A stretch of 64,000 nucleotides of DNA from Ectothiorhodospira mobilis (GCF_016584115.1 NZ_NRSK01000001.1:1-64000); one strand, 5' to 3'; positions 44,965 through 54,250 are shown, numbered from the stretch's first letter. Translations and numbers: made by a program. Notes: generated from the letters alone by a model not told the origin.

Positions 44965-45849
44965 ATGCGCATCTACCTGGATTGCTGGCCCTGTTTCCTG
45001 CGTCAGGCCCTGAGCGCCGCGCGCCGCGCCGGGGCCTCGGACGAACAGCAGCGGGCGGTGCTGCTGGATACCCTGGAGCAGCTCAAGACCCTGGCCCGGG
45101 GGGCCACGCCTCCGGAGATGGGGAATCGCATCCACCGGCGGGTGCGGGAGATCACCGGGCACCGGGACCCCTATTTCGAGGCGAAACGGGAGGCCACCGC
45201 CGCTGCCCTGGCCATGCAGCCGCGCCTGGAGGCGGTGATGCGGGAGGCCGCAGATCCCCTGGAGACGGCGGCGCGCATCGCCATCACCGGCAATATCATC
45301 GACTACGGCGCCGCCGAGACCTTCGACCTGGAGGCCACCCTGGACCGGGTGCTGCAGGTGCCCTTTGGCATCGACGGCATGGCGGTGCTGCGCCGGGCCC
45401 TGGAGCGGGTGGACCGGGTGCTCTACCTGGCGGATAACGCTGGGGAGACGGTGTTCGACCGGATGCTGATCCAGGCCCTGGGACGTCCGGTGACCTATGT
45501 CGTCAAGGCCAGCCCCGTGCTCAACGATGCCACCCTGGAGGAGGCCCGGGAGGCGGGGATCCATGAGGTGGCGGAGATCGTGGACACCGGTTGCGACGCC
45601 ATGGGGGCCCCGCTGGATCTGTGTTCGCGGGCCTTCCGGGAGCGCTTCGAAGACGCGGGCCTGATCATCGCCAAGGGGCAGGCCAACTATGAGACCCTGA
45701 GCGATGTGGACGCCCCGGTGTTCTTCCTGCTCCAGGCCAAGTGCGGGGTGATCGCCGACGATCTGGGGGTGGAGACCGGGGCGGTGGTGGCCAAGGCCTC
45801 GTCCCGCCTGGAGGCCCGCTTCGGGGAGATGAGTTCTTCGGGGGGGTAG
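44965..45849 (+). CDS. DUF89 (ARMT1-like) metal-dependent phosphatase family protein
   Basis: The ATG at 44965 gives MRIYLDCWPCFLRQAL with the CxxC typical of the prokaryotic DUF89 branch. The rest matches the family: ITGNIIDYGA, VLYLADNAGETVFDRMLI (metal-binding DNAGE), VVKASPVLNDAT and GLIIAKGQANYETLSD. DUF89 proteins are proposed metabolite damage-control phosphatases. The branch with the N-terminal CxxC is less well characterised. No partner gene is adjacent. Confidence 0.85.
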   Translation: MRIYLDCWPCFLRQALSAARRAGASDEQQRAVLLDTLEQLKTLARGATPPEMGNRIHRRVREITGHRDPYFEAKREATAAALAMQPRLEAVMREAADPLETAARIAITGNIIDYGAAETFDLEATLDRVLQVPFGIDGMAVLRRALERVDRVLYLADNAGETVFDRMLIQALGRPVTYVVKASPVLNDATLEEAREAGIHEVAEIVDTGCDAMGAPLDLCSRAFRERFEDAGLIIAKGQANYETLSDVDAPVFFLLQAKCGVIADDLGVETGAVVAKASSRLEARFGEMSSSGG

Positions 45850-45858
45850 CTACGGTGG

Positions 45859-45970
45859 GTGCCCCGGGGGCTGGGGGGCGGAGCCGGGTTTGTGCCGCAG
45901 GGATGCGGCACGCAAGTTTCCATGGAAGGATTCACGACGTCCCGGCGCAGCCCCCCAGCCCCCTGGGCAC
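45859..45970. repeat. Nested inverted-repeat element (possible structured RNA or REP-like repeat)
   Basis: A 21-base arm at 45859-45879 pairs with 45950-45970 at 20 of 21 positions. The pairing continues, with two mismatches, to about 45888/45941. Inside lie a perfect 8-base hairpin GTGCCGCA-GGGA-TGCGGCAC (45892-45911, GNRA-type loop) and the palindrome TTCCATGGAA (45918-45927). The element fills the space between convergent DUF89 and MBL genes, starting 9 bases after the DUF89 stop. It could be a bidirectional terminator, a dispersed intergenic repeat or a small structured RNA. The remaining bases to 46109 show no gene. Confidence 0.7.
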
Positions 45971-46109
45971 ATCCCGATCCCCGGGCACATTCGATCTCCT
46001 GGTATCCGCTCTGCCGCGCATCCGACCCCATGGACACCCCCCCACGGCTCCAACCGGGACTTCCCGGGTATATGGGTGAGGTGGTGGGATCCGGGCGGGG
46101 GAGGGGCGA

Positions 46110-46829
46110 TCAGGCGATCTCGATCACCTGCCCCACGCCGCCGTCATGACAGTGCGGGCCATAGGCCTCTTGGAAGGCGGCGCGGGCCGCGTCCCCGGTG
46201 CAGTGGGTGGGGACCACGTCCGTCACCCCCAGATCCTGCAGGGCAGTCAGGGTCTGCTGGATCCTGGCATCATCGCTGTACATGAGGTGAAAGCCGCCGA
46301 TGGCCCATTCCACGGGCCGCCCCAGGCGCTGCATAGCGGCTTGTACCAGGGTGTCGATGCCCGGATGGGCGCAGCCGGTGATGAGCGCGGTCACCTCCCC
46401 CGTGTCCAGGATCAGGGCATGCTCCGGCGGGTTGCTGTCGAACAGGCCGGTGGAGCGTACGCCGGGGGCCAGTAGGGTCATGTCACGGCCGATCACCGTC
46501 AACTGGGCGCACATCTCCTCCAGATCCCTCAGCAGATGCTTGGAGAAGCCCTCGTGGACCACCACCTGCAGGCGGGTATTGAGCTCCAGGACGGAATCCA
46601 GCCCGCCGATGTGATCCCAATGGGGATGGGAGAGGAAGAGCATGTCCAGGTCCTCGGGGCGTTGCCCGAGACGGGCCATATTCTCCAGCAGGATGCGGCC
46701 GTTGCTGCCGGTATCGAACAGGATCTTCTGTCCCGGCAGGTCCAGCACGGCGGCAAAGCCCCACAGGGTGCGCAGGCCGGGCTCGCCGGGATAGTTATCG
46801 AAGCAGACGGTCAGGCGGGGGGTGTGCAT
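46110..46829 (-). CDS. Metallo-beta-lactamase fold hydrolase
   Basis: From ATG 46829 the protein has 239 residues with the metal motif HPHWDHIGG, an upstream DTGSNG (FDTGSNGRILLENM), a later TGCAHPG and a C-terminal THCTGD. This pattern belongs to the subfamily annotated as dihydropterin-methyl-aminobenzene-phosphate synthase-like, found in archaea and anaerobes. The true substrate is unknown. It is monocistronic and convergent with the DUF89 gene. Confidence 0.8.
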   Translation of the reverse strand: MHTPRLTVCFDNYPGEPGLRTLWGFAAVLDLPGQKILFDTGSNGRILLENMARLGQRPEDLDMLFLSHPHWDHIGGLDSVLELNTRLQVVVHEGFSKHLLRDLEEMCAQLTVIGRDMTLLAPGVRSTGLFDSNPPEHALILDTGEVTALITGCAHPGIDTLVQAAMQRLGRPVEWAIGGFHLMYSDDARIQQTLTALQDLGVTDVVPTHCTGDAARAAFQEAYGPHCHDGGVGQVIEIA

Positions 46830-47030
46830 GGGGTTCTTCCTGTGCCGCTGGAAAGGGGCATGATCTGGCAGTGTATATCCAACCATATTTCTGCGGAATC
46901 GAATTTCTCAAATCCGCCTTCCCCCAGCCCTGATCCGCCGGCCTCCCGGTGCGGGACGAACCCGTCGCCACGCCGGCACAGGGGCGGGCTCATCCGCTAG
47001 GATGTCTGCAGGAAAAAGGAGGGCTTGCTC

Positions 47031-47564
47031 GTGTCGGCAGGGGGATCGATGGGTCACAAGGGGCCTGATGCGGGGCGTCGCCGGGGGTGTTTGTGCCTCC
47101 TGGCGGGGGTGGCCCTGGCGGCTGGGCTGGGGCCGCTGCTCCGGGCCGGGGATCTTCCGGGGGATGCGGTGGCTGAGCTGCCCCGGGTGCGGGTCCGTAT
47201 CGGCGGGCAGAGGCTCACGCTGGAGATGGCCGTGGACGCGGCCAGCCGCCGCCGCGGCCTCATGTTCCGGGAACAATTGCCCCAGGGGCAGGGCATGCTC
47301 TTCGTCTGGCCGCGGGCCGGGCGCTACGGGATGTGGATGAAGAACACCCTCATCCCCCTGGACGTGGCCTTTATCACCGGGGATTGGCGCATCCTCCACA
47401 TCGCCACCATGACGCCCCGCAGCACGCAGCTGCACCGGGCGCCCGGGCCGGTGCGTTACGCCCTGGAGGTGAACGCCGGCTGGTTCGCCCGTCACGGCAT
47501 CCGGGTGGGGGATCGCATCCCGGGGCTGGAAACGGCCCTCCCCGGATCCTGCCGCGTCCGCTGA
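47031..47564 (+). CDS. DUF192 secreted protein
   Basis: GTG 47031 is best placed behind GGAGGG, although TTG 47025 and ATG 47049 are possible. A signal-type helix (CLCLLAGVALAAGLGPLLRA) is followed by the DUF192 domain with SRRRGLMFREQLPQGQGMLF, GMWMKNTLIPLDVAFI and YALEVNAGWFARHGI. DUF192 proteins are small periplasmic beta-barrel domains of unknown function. It is convergent with the RND operon. Confidence 0.82.
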   Translation: MSAGGSMGHKGPDAGRRRGCLCLLAGVALAAGLGPLLRAGDLPGDAVAELPRVRVRIGGQRLTLEMAVDAASRRRGLMFREQLPQGQGMLFVWPRAGRYGMWMKNTLIPLDVAFITGDWRILHIATMTPRSTQLHRAPGPVRYALEVNAGWFARHGIRVGDRIPGLETALPGSCRVR

Positions 47565-47588
47565 CAGGGGCACGGCGGGACCGGGGCC

Positions 47589-50500
47589 TCAGCCCTTCTT
47601 GCCCAGGCGCCGCAGCCGCTCGGTACCGGTCTCCACCAGTTCGTAGAACATGGGGATGAACAGGATGGCCACGTAGGTGGCCACGATCATCCCGCCCACG
47701 ATGGGGGTGCCCAGGGCATTGCGCGCCCCCTCGCCGGCACCGGTGGCCAGGGCCAGGGGCAGCACCCCGAGGATGAAGGCCATGGAGGTCATGATCACCG
47801 GGCGGAAGCGGATGCGGGCGGCCCGCAGGGCGGCCTCCTTGATGGGCAGGCCGTCCTGCTGGTGCATCTTGGCGGCGAATTCCACCATGAGGATGGCGTT
47901 CTTGGCCGACATGGCGATGAGCACCAGCAGCCCCACCTGGAAGTAGATGTCGATGTTCATCCCCCGCAGCCAGATGGCCACCAGGGCCCCGAGCACGGCG
48001 AAGGGGATGGCGGTGATCACCGCCAGGGGCAGGGACCAGCGTTCGTACTGTGCCGCCAGGATGAGGAAGACCATCACCACCCCCAGCAGGAAGGCGATGC
48101 TGCCGGCCTGGCCCGTGGAAAGCTCCTGGAAGGCGGATCCCACCCAGCCCAGGCTGTAGTCTTCCCCACCCAGGGTCTGTTCGGCCACCTCCTGCAGGGC
48201 CGTCAGGGCCTGGCCGGAGGAGTAGCCGGGGGCGGGATTGCCCATGATCTTGGCCGACGGGAAGATGTTGAAGCGGTCGATGACATCCGCCCCCGGGGCC
48301 CGGGTGAGGCTGACCACGGAACTGATGGGCACCAGATCGCCGTCGTTGCTGCGCACGAACACATCCTGCAGGTCCTCGGGGCCGGCGCGGTAGGGGGCAT
48401 GGGCCGCCATGTTCACCTGGAAGTTACGGCCGAAGAGGCTGAAGTCGTTGATATAAAGGGTGCCGAAGGTGGCCTGCATGGTGCGGTAGATGGCCGCCAC
48501 CGGCACATTCAGGGCATAGGCCTGCTCCCGGTCCACCCGCATGTGGTATTTGGGGGTGTTGGCCACGAAGGTGGAGCGTACCCCGGCCAGTTCCGGGCGC
48601 TGGTTGGCGGCCTCCACCAGGGCCTGGGCCGCCTGGGCCAGCCGGTTCACGTCCGCCGAGCCGCGTTGCTGCAGGTAGGCCTCGAAGCCGCCGGTGGTGG
48701 ACAGACCCCGGATGGGGGGCGGCACGAAGGCGAAGATCCGCCCCTCCTCGATGCGCCCGCCCAGGCCCATGGACTGATTCACGATGGCCTGCACGCTCTG
48801 GTCCGCGTCGGGACGTTCGGACCAGTCCCGAAGCCGGGTGAAGGCCACCCCCTTGTAGGAACGCTGGGTGCCCGCCAGCAGGTCAAAGCCGGCGAAGGCC
48901 ACCTGCATTTCCACGTCCGGGTTCTGTCGCACCAGGCTGGAGTATTCATCCCGCACCTGCGAGGTACGCTCCAGGCTGGTGCTGGGGGCCATGTCGATCA
49001 CGGAGATGAAGTACCCCGGGTCCTCGTCCGGCACCAGCCCCGAGGGCGTGACCCGGAAGAAGAGCACGGTGCCGACGACCACCACGGCGAAGATGCCAAG
49101 GCCCAGGGGCCAGGCCCGCAGGAAGAAGCGCACCGACCCCAGGTAGCCCGTGCGCAGGGCATCGAAGCCGCGGTTGAAGATCCGGAAGGGCAGGGCCGGT
49201 TCCTTTTCCCTGTGGCCCGCCAGCAGCAGGGCCGTCATGGACGGGGTGAGGGTGAGGGCCACCACCGCCGACAGCACCACGGACACCGACAGGGCCACGG
49301 CGAACTGGCGGTACATCTCCCCCGCCAGCCCGGGCACGAAGGCCACCGGGATGAACACCGCCAGCAGCACCAGGGTGGTGGCGACGATGGGGCCGGTCAC
49401 CTGCTCCATGGCCTTGATGGAGGCCTCCCGGGCCCCCAGGCCCTCCTCACGCATGATGCGCTCCACGTTCTCGATGACGATGATGGCATCGTCCACGACG
49501 ATGCCGATGGCCAGGACGAGGCCGAACAGGGTGAGCAGGTTGATGGACATCCCGGTGAGGAACAGTCCCGCCAGGGCACCGATGAGGGCCACGGGGATGG
49601 CCACCAGGGGCGCCAGGGTGGCCCGGGGTTTCTGCAGGAAGACGAAGATCACCAGTACCACCAGGATCAGCGCCTCGACGAAGGTCTTGAGCACCTCCTT
49701 GATGGAAATGCGCACAAAATCGGTGGTGTCCAGGGGGATGCGGTAGTCCATGTCCCCCGGGAACTGCCGTGCCAGTTCCGCCATGCGCTCGCGCACCTGA
49801 TCCACCGTCTCCAGGGCGTTGGCGCCCGGGGCCAGGTAGAGGCCGATGGGCACCGTGGGCATGCCGTTGTAGGTGGCGTTGAAGCCATAGCGCTTGCTGC
49901 CCAGTTCCACCTCGGCCACGTCCTTCAGACGCAGGGTGCCGCCGTCCTCCGAGGAACCGAGGATGATGTTCTGGAACTCCTCCACCTCGCTGAAACGGCC
50001 CTCGGGGGAGATGGTATAGGTGAAGGGCTCTCCGGGGGCATTGGGGTCGGCGTTGAACTTGCCGGCGGCGAACTGGGCGTTCTGTTCGCGGATGGCCTGG
50101 GCCACCTCTTCCGGGGTGAGGTCGAAATGGGCCAGCCGCGCCGGATCGAACCATACCCGGATGGAATAATCCTGGGCCCCGAACAGGGTGGCATCCCCCA
50201 CGCCGTCCACCCGCTTGAGGGCATCGATGATGTTGATCAGGCCGTAGTTGCTGAGGAACTTGGTGTCGAACTGCTCGTTTTCCGAGAGCAGGGTGACCAC
50301 CATGAGCAGGGAGCTGCTCTTCTTGTTCACCACCACGCCCTGGTCCCGCACCGCCTGGGGCAGCTGGGCGATGGATTGCTGCACACGGTTGTTGACGTCG
50401 ATGGTGGCCTGGTCGGGATCGGTGCCGTTGGCGAAGGTCACCGTCAGGTTCATGCTGCCCGCGTCGGAACTGCCCGACTTCATGTAGAGCATGTTGTCCA

Positions 50501-50717
50501 CACCGTTGATGGCCTGCTCCAGGGGGGCGGCCACCGATTCGGCGATGGTCTTGGCATCGGCCCCGGGGTAGGTGGCCTGCACCTCCACCTCCGGCGGTAC
50601 GATCTGCGGGTATTGTTCCACCGGCAGGGCCGTGAAGGCCGTGCCGCCGGCAATCAGGATGACGATCGCCAGCACCGTGGAGAAGATGGGTCGATCGATG
50701 AAGAATCTGGAAAACAT
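47589..50717 (-). CDS. RND efflux pump permease (HAE1/AcrB-like)
   Basis: This 1042-residue transporter has the canonical MFSRFFIDRPIFSTVLAIVI start, twelve helices, two large periplasmic loops and the proton-relay residues AIGIVVDDAIIVIENVERIM (Asp-Asp) and SAKNAILMVEFA (Lys). It exports hydrophobic or amphiphilic compounds from the inner membrane and periplasm through an outer membrane channel. It follows the membrane fusion gene by 74 bases on the same strand. No TolC-like gene is nearby, so a channel encoded elsewhere is probably used. Confidence 0.94.
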   Translation of the reverse strand: MFSRFFIDRPIFSTVLAIVILIAGGTAFTALPVEQYPQIVPPEVEVQATYPGADAKTIAESVAAPLEQAINGVDNMLYMKSGSSDAGSMNLTVTFANGTDPDQATIDVNNRVQQSIAQLPQAVRDQGVVVNKKSSSLLMVVTLLSENEQFDTKFLSNYGLINIIDALKRVDGVGDATLFGAQDYSIRVWFDPARLAHFDLTPEEVAQAIREQNAQFAAGKFNADPNAPGEPFTYTISPEGRFSEVEEFQNIILGSSEDGGTLRLKDVAEVELGSKRYGFNATYNGMPTVPIGLYLAPGANALETVDQVRERMAELARQFPGDMDYRIPLDTTDFVRISIKEVLKTFVEALILVVLVIFVFLQKPRATLAPLVAIPVALIGALAGLFLTGMSINLLTLFGLVLAIGIVVDDAIIVIENVERIMREEGLGAREASIKAMEQVTGPIVATTLVLLAVFIPVAFVPGLAGEMYRQFAVALSVSVVLSAVVALTLTPSMTALLLAGHREKEPALPFRIFNRGFDALRTGYLGSVRFFLRAWPLGLGIFAVVVVGTVLFFRVTPSGLVPDEDPGYFISVIDMAPSTSLERTSQVRDEYSSLVRQNPDVEMQVAFAGFDLLAGTQRSYKGVAFTRLRDWSERPDADQSVQAIVNQSMGLGGRIEEGRIFAFVPPPIRGLSTTGGFEAYLQQRGSADVNRLAQAAQALVEAANQRPELAGVRSTFVANTPKYHMRVDREQAYALNVPVAAIYRTMQATFGTLYINDFSLFGRNFQVNMAAHAPYRAGPEDLQDVFVRSNDGDLVPISSVVSLTRAPGADVIDRFNIFPSAKIMGNPAPGYSSGQALTALQEVAEQTLGGEDYSLGWVGSAFQELSTGQAGSIAFLLGVVMVFLILAAQYERWSLPLAVITAIPFAVLGALVAIWLRGMNIDIYFQVGLLVLIAMSAKNAILMVEFAAKMHQQDGLPIKEAALRAARIRFRPVIMTSMAFILGVLPLALATGAGEGARNALGTPIVGGMIVATYVAILFIPMFYELVETGTERLRRLGKKG

Positions 50718-50791
50718 CGCAGGCTCCAGGCCCTCCCCTGGAGGGGGAGGGCGGGCAGGTCTCTAGGGGTTCCGTCGCGGGGGGCGGTGGA

Positions 50792-51934
50792 TCACGCCCC
50801 CTGTCCGTCCTGTCCTTGCTCAGGTTGGGGTCTCACCGGGGCGTCGGGACGGACGTTGATCAGGCCGTCGGTCACCACCTGCTCCCCCGCCTCGAGCCCG
50901 GAGCGCACGATGACCCCATCGGTGGTCTCCGCACCCAGTTGCACCACCCTGAGGTGGGCACGGTCCTCGCCGTCCACGACGAAGACCGCCGTGGATTCAG
51001 GCTCGGGACCACTGGTGATGGCCGTCTGCGGGATCACCAGGGCATCCCGGGGTTCGGCCACCTTCAGGCGCACGCGCACATATTCGTTGGGGCGCAGGAC
51101 ATTGCCGGGATTGTCGAACACACCGCGCAGGCGGATGGTATTGGTGCGTCGGTCGATGTCGGCGGCACGGTAGTTCAGTTCACCCTGCAGGGGCTCTCCG
51201 CCGGGACCACGGATCCCGGCGATCTCGGCCGGCGTGGGGCGGTCGGGGGAGGGATTCAGGGCCGGGGAATCGGCGAAGGGATCGTTCACGGGCATGGGCA
51301 GGATCACCTGGATGGGATTCACCTCCTGAATGGTCACCAGGCGGTCGCCGACATCCACAAGATTCCCCACCGATACGGCCCGCAGGCCGGCGAACCCCGC
51401 GATGGGGGCGGAAACGGAGGTGTAGTCCAGGTCGATACGCGCCGCCTCCAGCTTGGCCTGGGCCACCTCCACCCCGGCCTGGGCCTGTTCCAGGGCCGAG
51501 CGGGCATCGTCCCGGGCCTTCTCGCTGGCCACATCCCGTTCATACAGGGAGCCGATACGCTCCCAGTCCCGCCGCGCCGCCGACAGGGTGGTGCGGGCGG
51601 CGATCAGGTCCGCCTCCGCCTGATGCACCGCCGCCCGGTAGGCCCGGGGATCGATGCGGAACAACGGGTCGCCGGCCTCCACGCGTTCCCCCTCCACGTA
51701 GAGCCGCTCCTCGAGGATGCCGCTCACCTGGGCCCGCACCTCCACATGGCGATGGGCCTCGGTGCGGCCTGTATAGGTCTTGTACACCACGGCCGGTGCC
51801 GGCTCCACGGTGATCACCGGCACCGGGGGTGGCGGTGGGCCATTGGGGGCTGCGGGCGAGACGGCCGGCAGGGCCAGCAGGGCCACCAGGCCGAGGCGCA
51901 GGGGATGGAGTAGGGAGCGCAGGGGCATCGACAT
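50792..51934 (-). CDS. RND efflux periplasmic adaptor (membrane fusion protein)
   Basis: The start was placed at ATG 51934 (MSMPLRSLLHPL), giving a signal sequence directly at the N-terminus. Upstream codons of the frame were rejected. The 380-residue protein has the lipoyl/barrel-sandwich halves (VEVRAQVSGILEERLYVEGE and YTSVSAPIAGFAGLRAVSVG), an alpha-hairpin with heptads between them, and the beta-barrel and membrane-proximal domains. A proline run (NGPPPPPVPV) follows the signal. No lipobox cysteine is seen, unlike AcrA. It is first in the operon, divergent from the TetR gene. Confidence 0.9.
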   Translation of the reverse strand: MSMPLRSLLHPLRLGLVALLALPAVSPAAPNGPPPPPVPVITVEPAPAVVYKTYTGRTEAHRHVEVRAQVSGILEERLYVEGERVEAGDPLFRIDPRAYRAAVHQAEADLIAARTTLSAARRDWERIGSLYERDVASEKARDDARSALEQAQAGVEVAQAKLEAARIDLDYTSVSAPIAGFAGLRAVSVGNLVDVGDRLVTIQEVNPIQVILPMPVNDPFADSPALNPSPDRPTPAEIAGIRGPGGEPLQGELNYRAADIDRRTNTIRLRGVFDNPGNVLRPNEYVRVRLKVAEPRDALVIPQTAITSGPEPESTAVFVVDGEDRAHLRVVQLGAETTDGVIVRSGLEAGEQVVTDGLINVRPDAPVRPQPEQGQDGQGA

Positions 51935-52094
51935 GGGATTCACCGATCGCTGTCCGGCATGGCCGGGGACTGGGGTCTGGATGTCCCGGCGTCGGATTTT
52001 CGGGCGCCGGGGGAGCATCTTGGACCATTACGGGTTCCGGAATATCCGGCAGCCGGGGATCATGGGGCACTGCCGGGAGCATAGACGATGAAAG

Positions 52095-52113
52095 GTAACG
52101 TAACATACGTTAC
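52095..52113. promoter_or_regulatory. Palindromic operator of the RND/TetR divergent region
   Basis: GTAACGTA-ACA-TACGTTAC is a perfect 8-base inverted repeat with a three-base centre, flanked by AAAG and CTTT that extend the symmetry imperfectly. It stands 58 bases before the TetR start in an AT-rich stretch, the usual place for autoregulated TetR control of an efflux operon. Confidence 0.78.
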
Positions 52114-52170
52114 ACTTTCAAGCGAATTCTCAACCCCGCCCTTTCCATCCCTCCGGTTCCGAGGTCGCTG

Positions 52171-52821
52171 ATGCCGCAATGGTTCGAAAACCCGCCTCCC
52201 TGCCGGACCCGCAGGGGGGAAGTGCGTCGTCAGCGACTGCTGGATGCGGCGGCGGAGGTCTTCATGGAGCAGGGCTATGCCGGGGCCAGCGTGAACGAGA
52301 TCGTGCGCCGGGCCGGGGGCTCCATGAGCACCCTCTATCGCCTCTTCGGCAGCAAGCTCGGTCTGTTCGAGGCCATGATCGCCCAGCGCACGGAGGCGGT
52401 CTTCGCCCCCTTCGAGGCGGAGGGGGTCTGGACCGATGACGTGGAGGCCTCGCTCCTGGCCTACGGGCGCCATATCCAGTCCCGCCTGGTGGAGGGGGAT
52501 GCCGTGGAGATCTTCCGCCTGGTGGTCTCGGAGCGGGGGGAGGACCGGGAGCGCATCCAGTCCTTCTTCCACGATGCCGGTCCCCGCCGCGGCCAGCGGC
52601 TGCTGGCGGACTATCTGCGCACCCAGGTGGAAAAGGGGCGGCTGCGGGCCATGGACTGTGACATGGCCGCCTGCCAGTTCATCGACATGACCCGCGCACC
52701 GTTCTACTACCGTCTGCTCTTCGGGGACCCGCCCGGGGAGGCCGAGCGCGAGCGGGCCCTGCAGCAGGCCCTGACCCTGTTCCTCCACGGGGCCGGGGCC
52801 TCCCGGGAGGAGCCGGTCTGA
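52171..52821 (+). CDS. TetR/AcrR-family transcriptional repressor
   Basis: The 216-residue protein has an N-terminal TetR helix-turn-helix (RRQRLLDAAAEVFMEQGYAG, MSTLYRLFGSKLGLFEAMI) and a helical ligand-binding domain of the TetR_C_7/AefR kind. It is divergent from the RND operon, with the palindrome between, so it very probably represses that pump and itself. The ligand is unknown. Confidence 0.88.
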   Translation: MPQWFENPPPCRTRRGEVRRQRLLDAAAEVFMEQGYAGASVNEIVRRAGGSMSTLYRLFGSKLGLFEAMIAQRTEAVFAPFEAEGVWTDDVEASLLAYGRHIQSRLVEGDAVEIFRLVVSERGEDRERIQSFFHDAGPRRGQRLLADYLRTQVEKGRLRAMDCDMAACQFIDMTRAPFYYRLLFGDPPGEAERERALQQALTLFLHGAGASREEPV

Positions 52822-52869
52822 GTGTCGCCGGGTCGATGCCGTGGCCCGGAACCCGTGGCGAGGGATGGG

Positions 52870-54153
52870 TTACCCGCCCTTGGCCTCCTTGAGTTTGGAG
52901 ATCTTCAGGCGGTTCATGATGAACTTCTCGTAGAAGGGTTCGCTGACACCGTTGCGGATCTTGCGCATGAAATACCACTCAAAGGCCAGTTTGCCCCAGT
53001 GCACCCAGCGCCCTTCGGAGGACCAGTTCACGTTCCGGGGCGGGTTCTGGGGCATGGCCAGAAAGGCCGCGCCGCGGTCCCCGAAATCCGCCAGGCAGAG
53101 GGCGTTCCAGGTGGGTTCCTCCACGGGGTCCTGACCCCGGATCAGGCGGGGGATATTGTGGGCGGTGGCCGTGACCATGCTCTCGATCATGAATCCGGTC
53201 TTGGGCACCCCCGTGGGTACGGGGGTGGGCTTGGGCGGGGCGATGGCGATGCATACGCCGATGGCGAAGATGTTGGGGTATGTGGGATTGCGCTGGAATT
53301 CATCCGTGATCACAAATCCCCGGGGATTGACCAGGCCCTCGATGCCCCGCAAGGCCGGGATGCCGCGGAAGGCGGGCAGCATCATGCTGTACCTGAAGGG
53401 CAGTTCATGGGCCTTTTTCTCCTGGCCATCTTCGTCGAATTCCGTGAAATGGACGGTATCCGCAGTGAACCGGTCCACCCGGGCGTTGGTGACCCACTGG
53501 ATGTCCCGGTCCCGCATGATGGATTCGAGCATGCCCTTGGTGTCGCCCACGCCCCCCAGGCCCAGATGGCCGATATAGGGTTCGGAGGTGACGAAGGTGA
53601 TGGGGACCTGGTTGCGGATCTTGCGCCGGCGCAGGTCGGTGTCCAGGGTCATGACATATTCGTAGGCCGGCCCGAAGCAGGAGGCCCCCTGGACCGCCCC
53701 GACGACGATGGGGCCGGGATTGGCGCAGAAGGCCTCCCACTGCTCCCCGGAGACCGTGGCATGTTCCACCTGGCAGACCGAATGGGTGTACTGTCCGGGG
53801 CCGAACCCCTCGATCTCATCAAAGGCCAGCTCGGGTCCGGTGGCGATGACCAGGTAGTCGTATTCCACCGAGCGGCCGCTTTGCAGCTCGATGCGGTTCT
53901 CCCCGGGATGCAGGCGCCGGGCCCCGTCGCAGAGGAATTCGATGCCCCGGCGGGCCATGACGGGGGCCAGGTCGATGGTGATGTCCTCCTTTTTGCGCCA
54001 GCCCACACCCGCCCAGGGGTTGGAGGGGGTGAACTGGAAATAGGGCTTGTCGGAGATGACCGTGAGCTGATCCTCCGGGCCCAGGTTCTCCTTGAGCTCG
54101 TAGGCCTGAAGGGTGCCTCCAAGTCCTGCACCGAGAACAACCACATGTGCCAT
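52870..54153 (-). CDS. sqr: Sulfide:quinone oxidoreductase
   Basis: The 427-residue flavoprotein has the FAD motif VVVLGAGLGGTLQAYEL, YDYLVIATGPEL and the redox cysteines Cys127 (HSVCQVEH), Cys159 (VQGASCFGPAYEY) and Cys353 (ALCLADFGDRG). These are equivalent to the three cysteines of type I SQR. It oxidises sulfide at the membrane and passes electrons to quinone. The C-terminal amphipathic helices (WGKLAFEWYFMRKIRNG) would attach it to the membrane. It is monocistronic, with an AT-rich promoter region shared with a divergent permease pair. Confidence 0.9.
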   Translation of the reverse strand: MAHVVVLGAGLGGTLQAYELKENLGPEDQLTVISDKPYFQFTPSNPWAGVGWRKKEDITIDLAPVMARRGIEFLCDGARRLHPGENRIELQSGRSVEYDYLVIATGPELAFDEIEGFGPGQYTHSVCQVEHATVSGEQWEAFCANPGPIVVGAVQGASCFGPAYEYVMTLDTDLRRRKIRNQVPITFVTSEPYIGHLGLGGVGDTKGMLESIMRDRDIQWVTNARVDRFTADTVHFTEFDEDGQEKKAHELPFRYSMMLPAFRGIPALRGIEGLVNPRGFVITDEFQRNPTYPNIFAIGVCIAIAPPKPTPVPTGVPKTGFMIESMVTATAHNIPRLIRGQDPVEEPTWNALCLADFGDRGAAFLAMPQNPPRNVNWSSEGRWVHWGKLAFEWYFMRKIRNGVSEPFYEKFIMNRLKISKLKEAKGG

Positions 54154-54213
54154 TGCCTGCTGCCTCCGTCTTTGCCGTTGCCGGGCGGATCCCCGGGCGG
54201 CCGGTGATTCTGC

Positions 54214-54250
54214 GCTTATATTGATATATTTCTATATTAGAATGCACTTT
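54214..54250. promoter_or_regulatory. AT-rich divergent promoter/operator region of sqr and permease genes
   Basis: The run around CTTATATTGATATATTTC contrasts sharply with its GC-rich surroundings. It contains several ATAT blocks and flanking ATTCT/AGAAT inverted arms (54208 and 54239 area), then GAAT-N8-ATTC. It probably serves both directions. A sulfide-responsive ArsR-type repressor site (SqrR/BigR) is a reasonable but unproved idea. Confidence 0.45.

Noticed and set aside
45741-46285. Overlapping small frames in the DUF89-MBL gap
   Set aside because: They run through the inverted-repeat element in several frames with Pro/Arg/Gly-rich translations, typical of spurious calls over repeats.
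47862-51173. 1103-codon open frame antisense to the RND permease
   Set aside because: It lies opposite a gene with unmistakable RND motifs, is rich in His, Gln and Gly as expected from reverse-frame GC-rich codons, and shows no domain.
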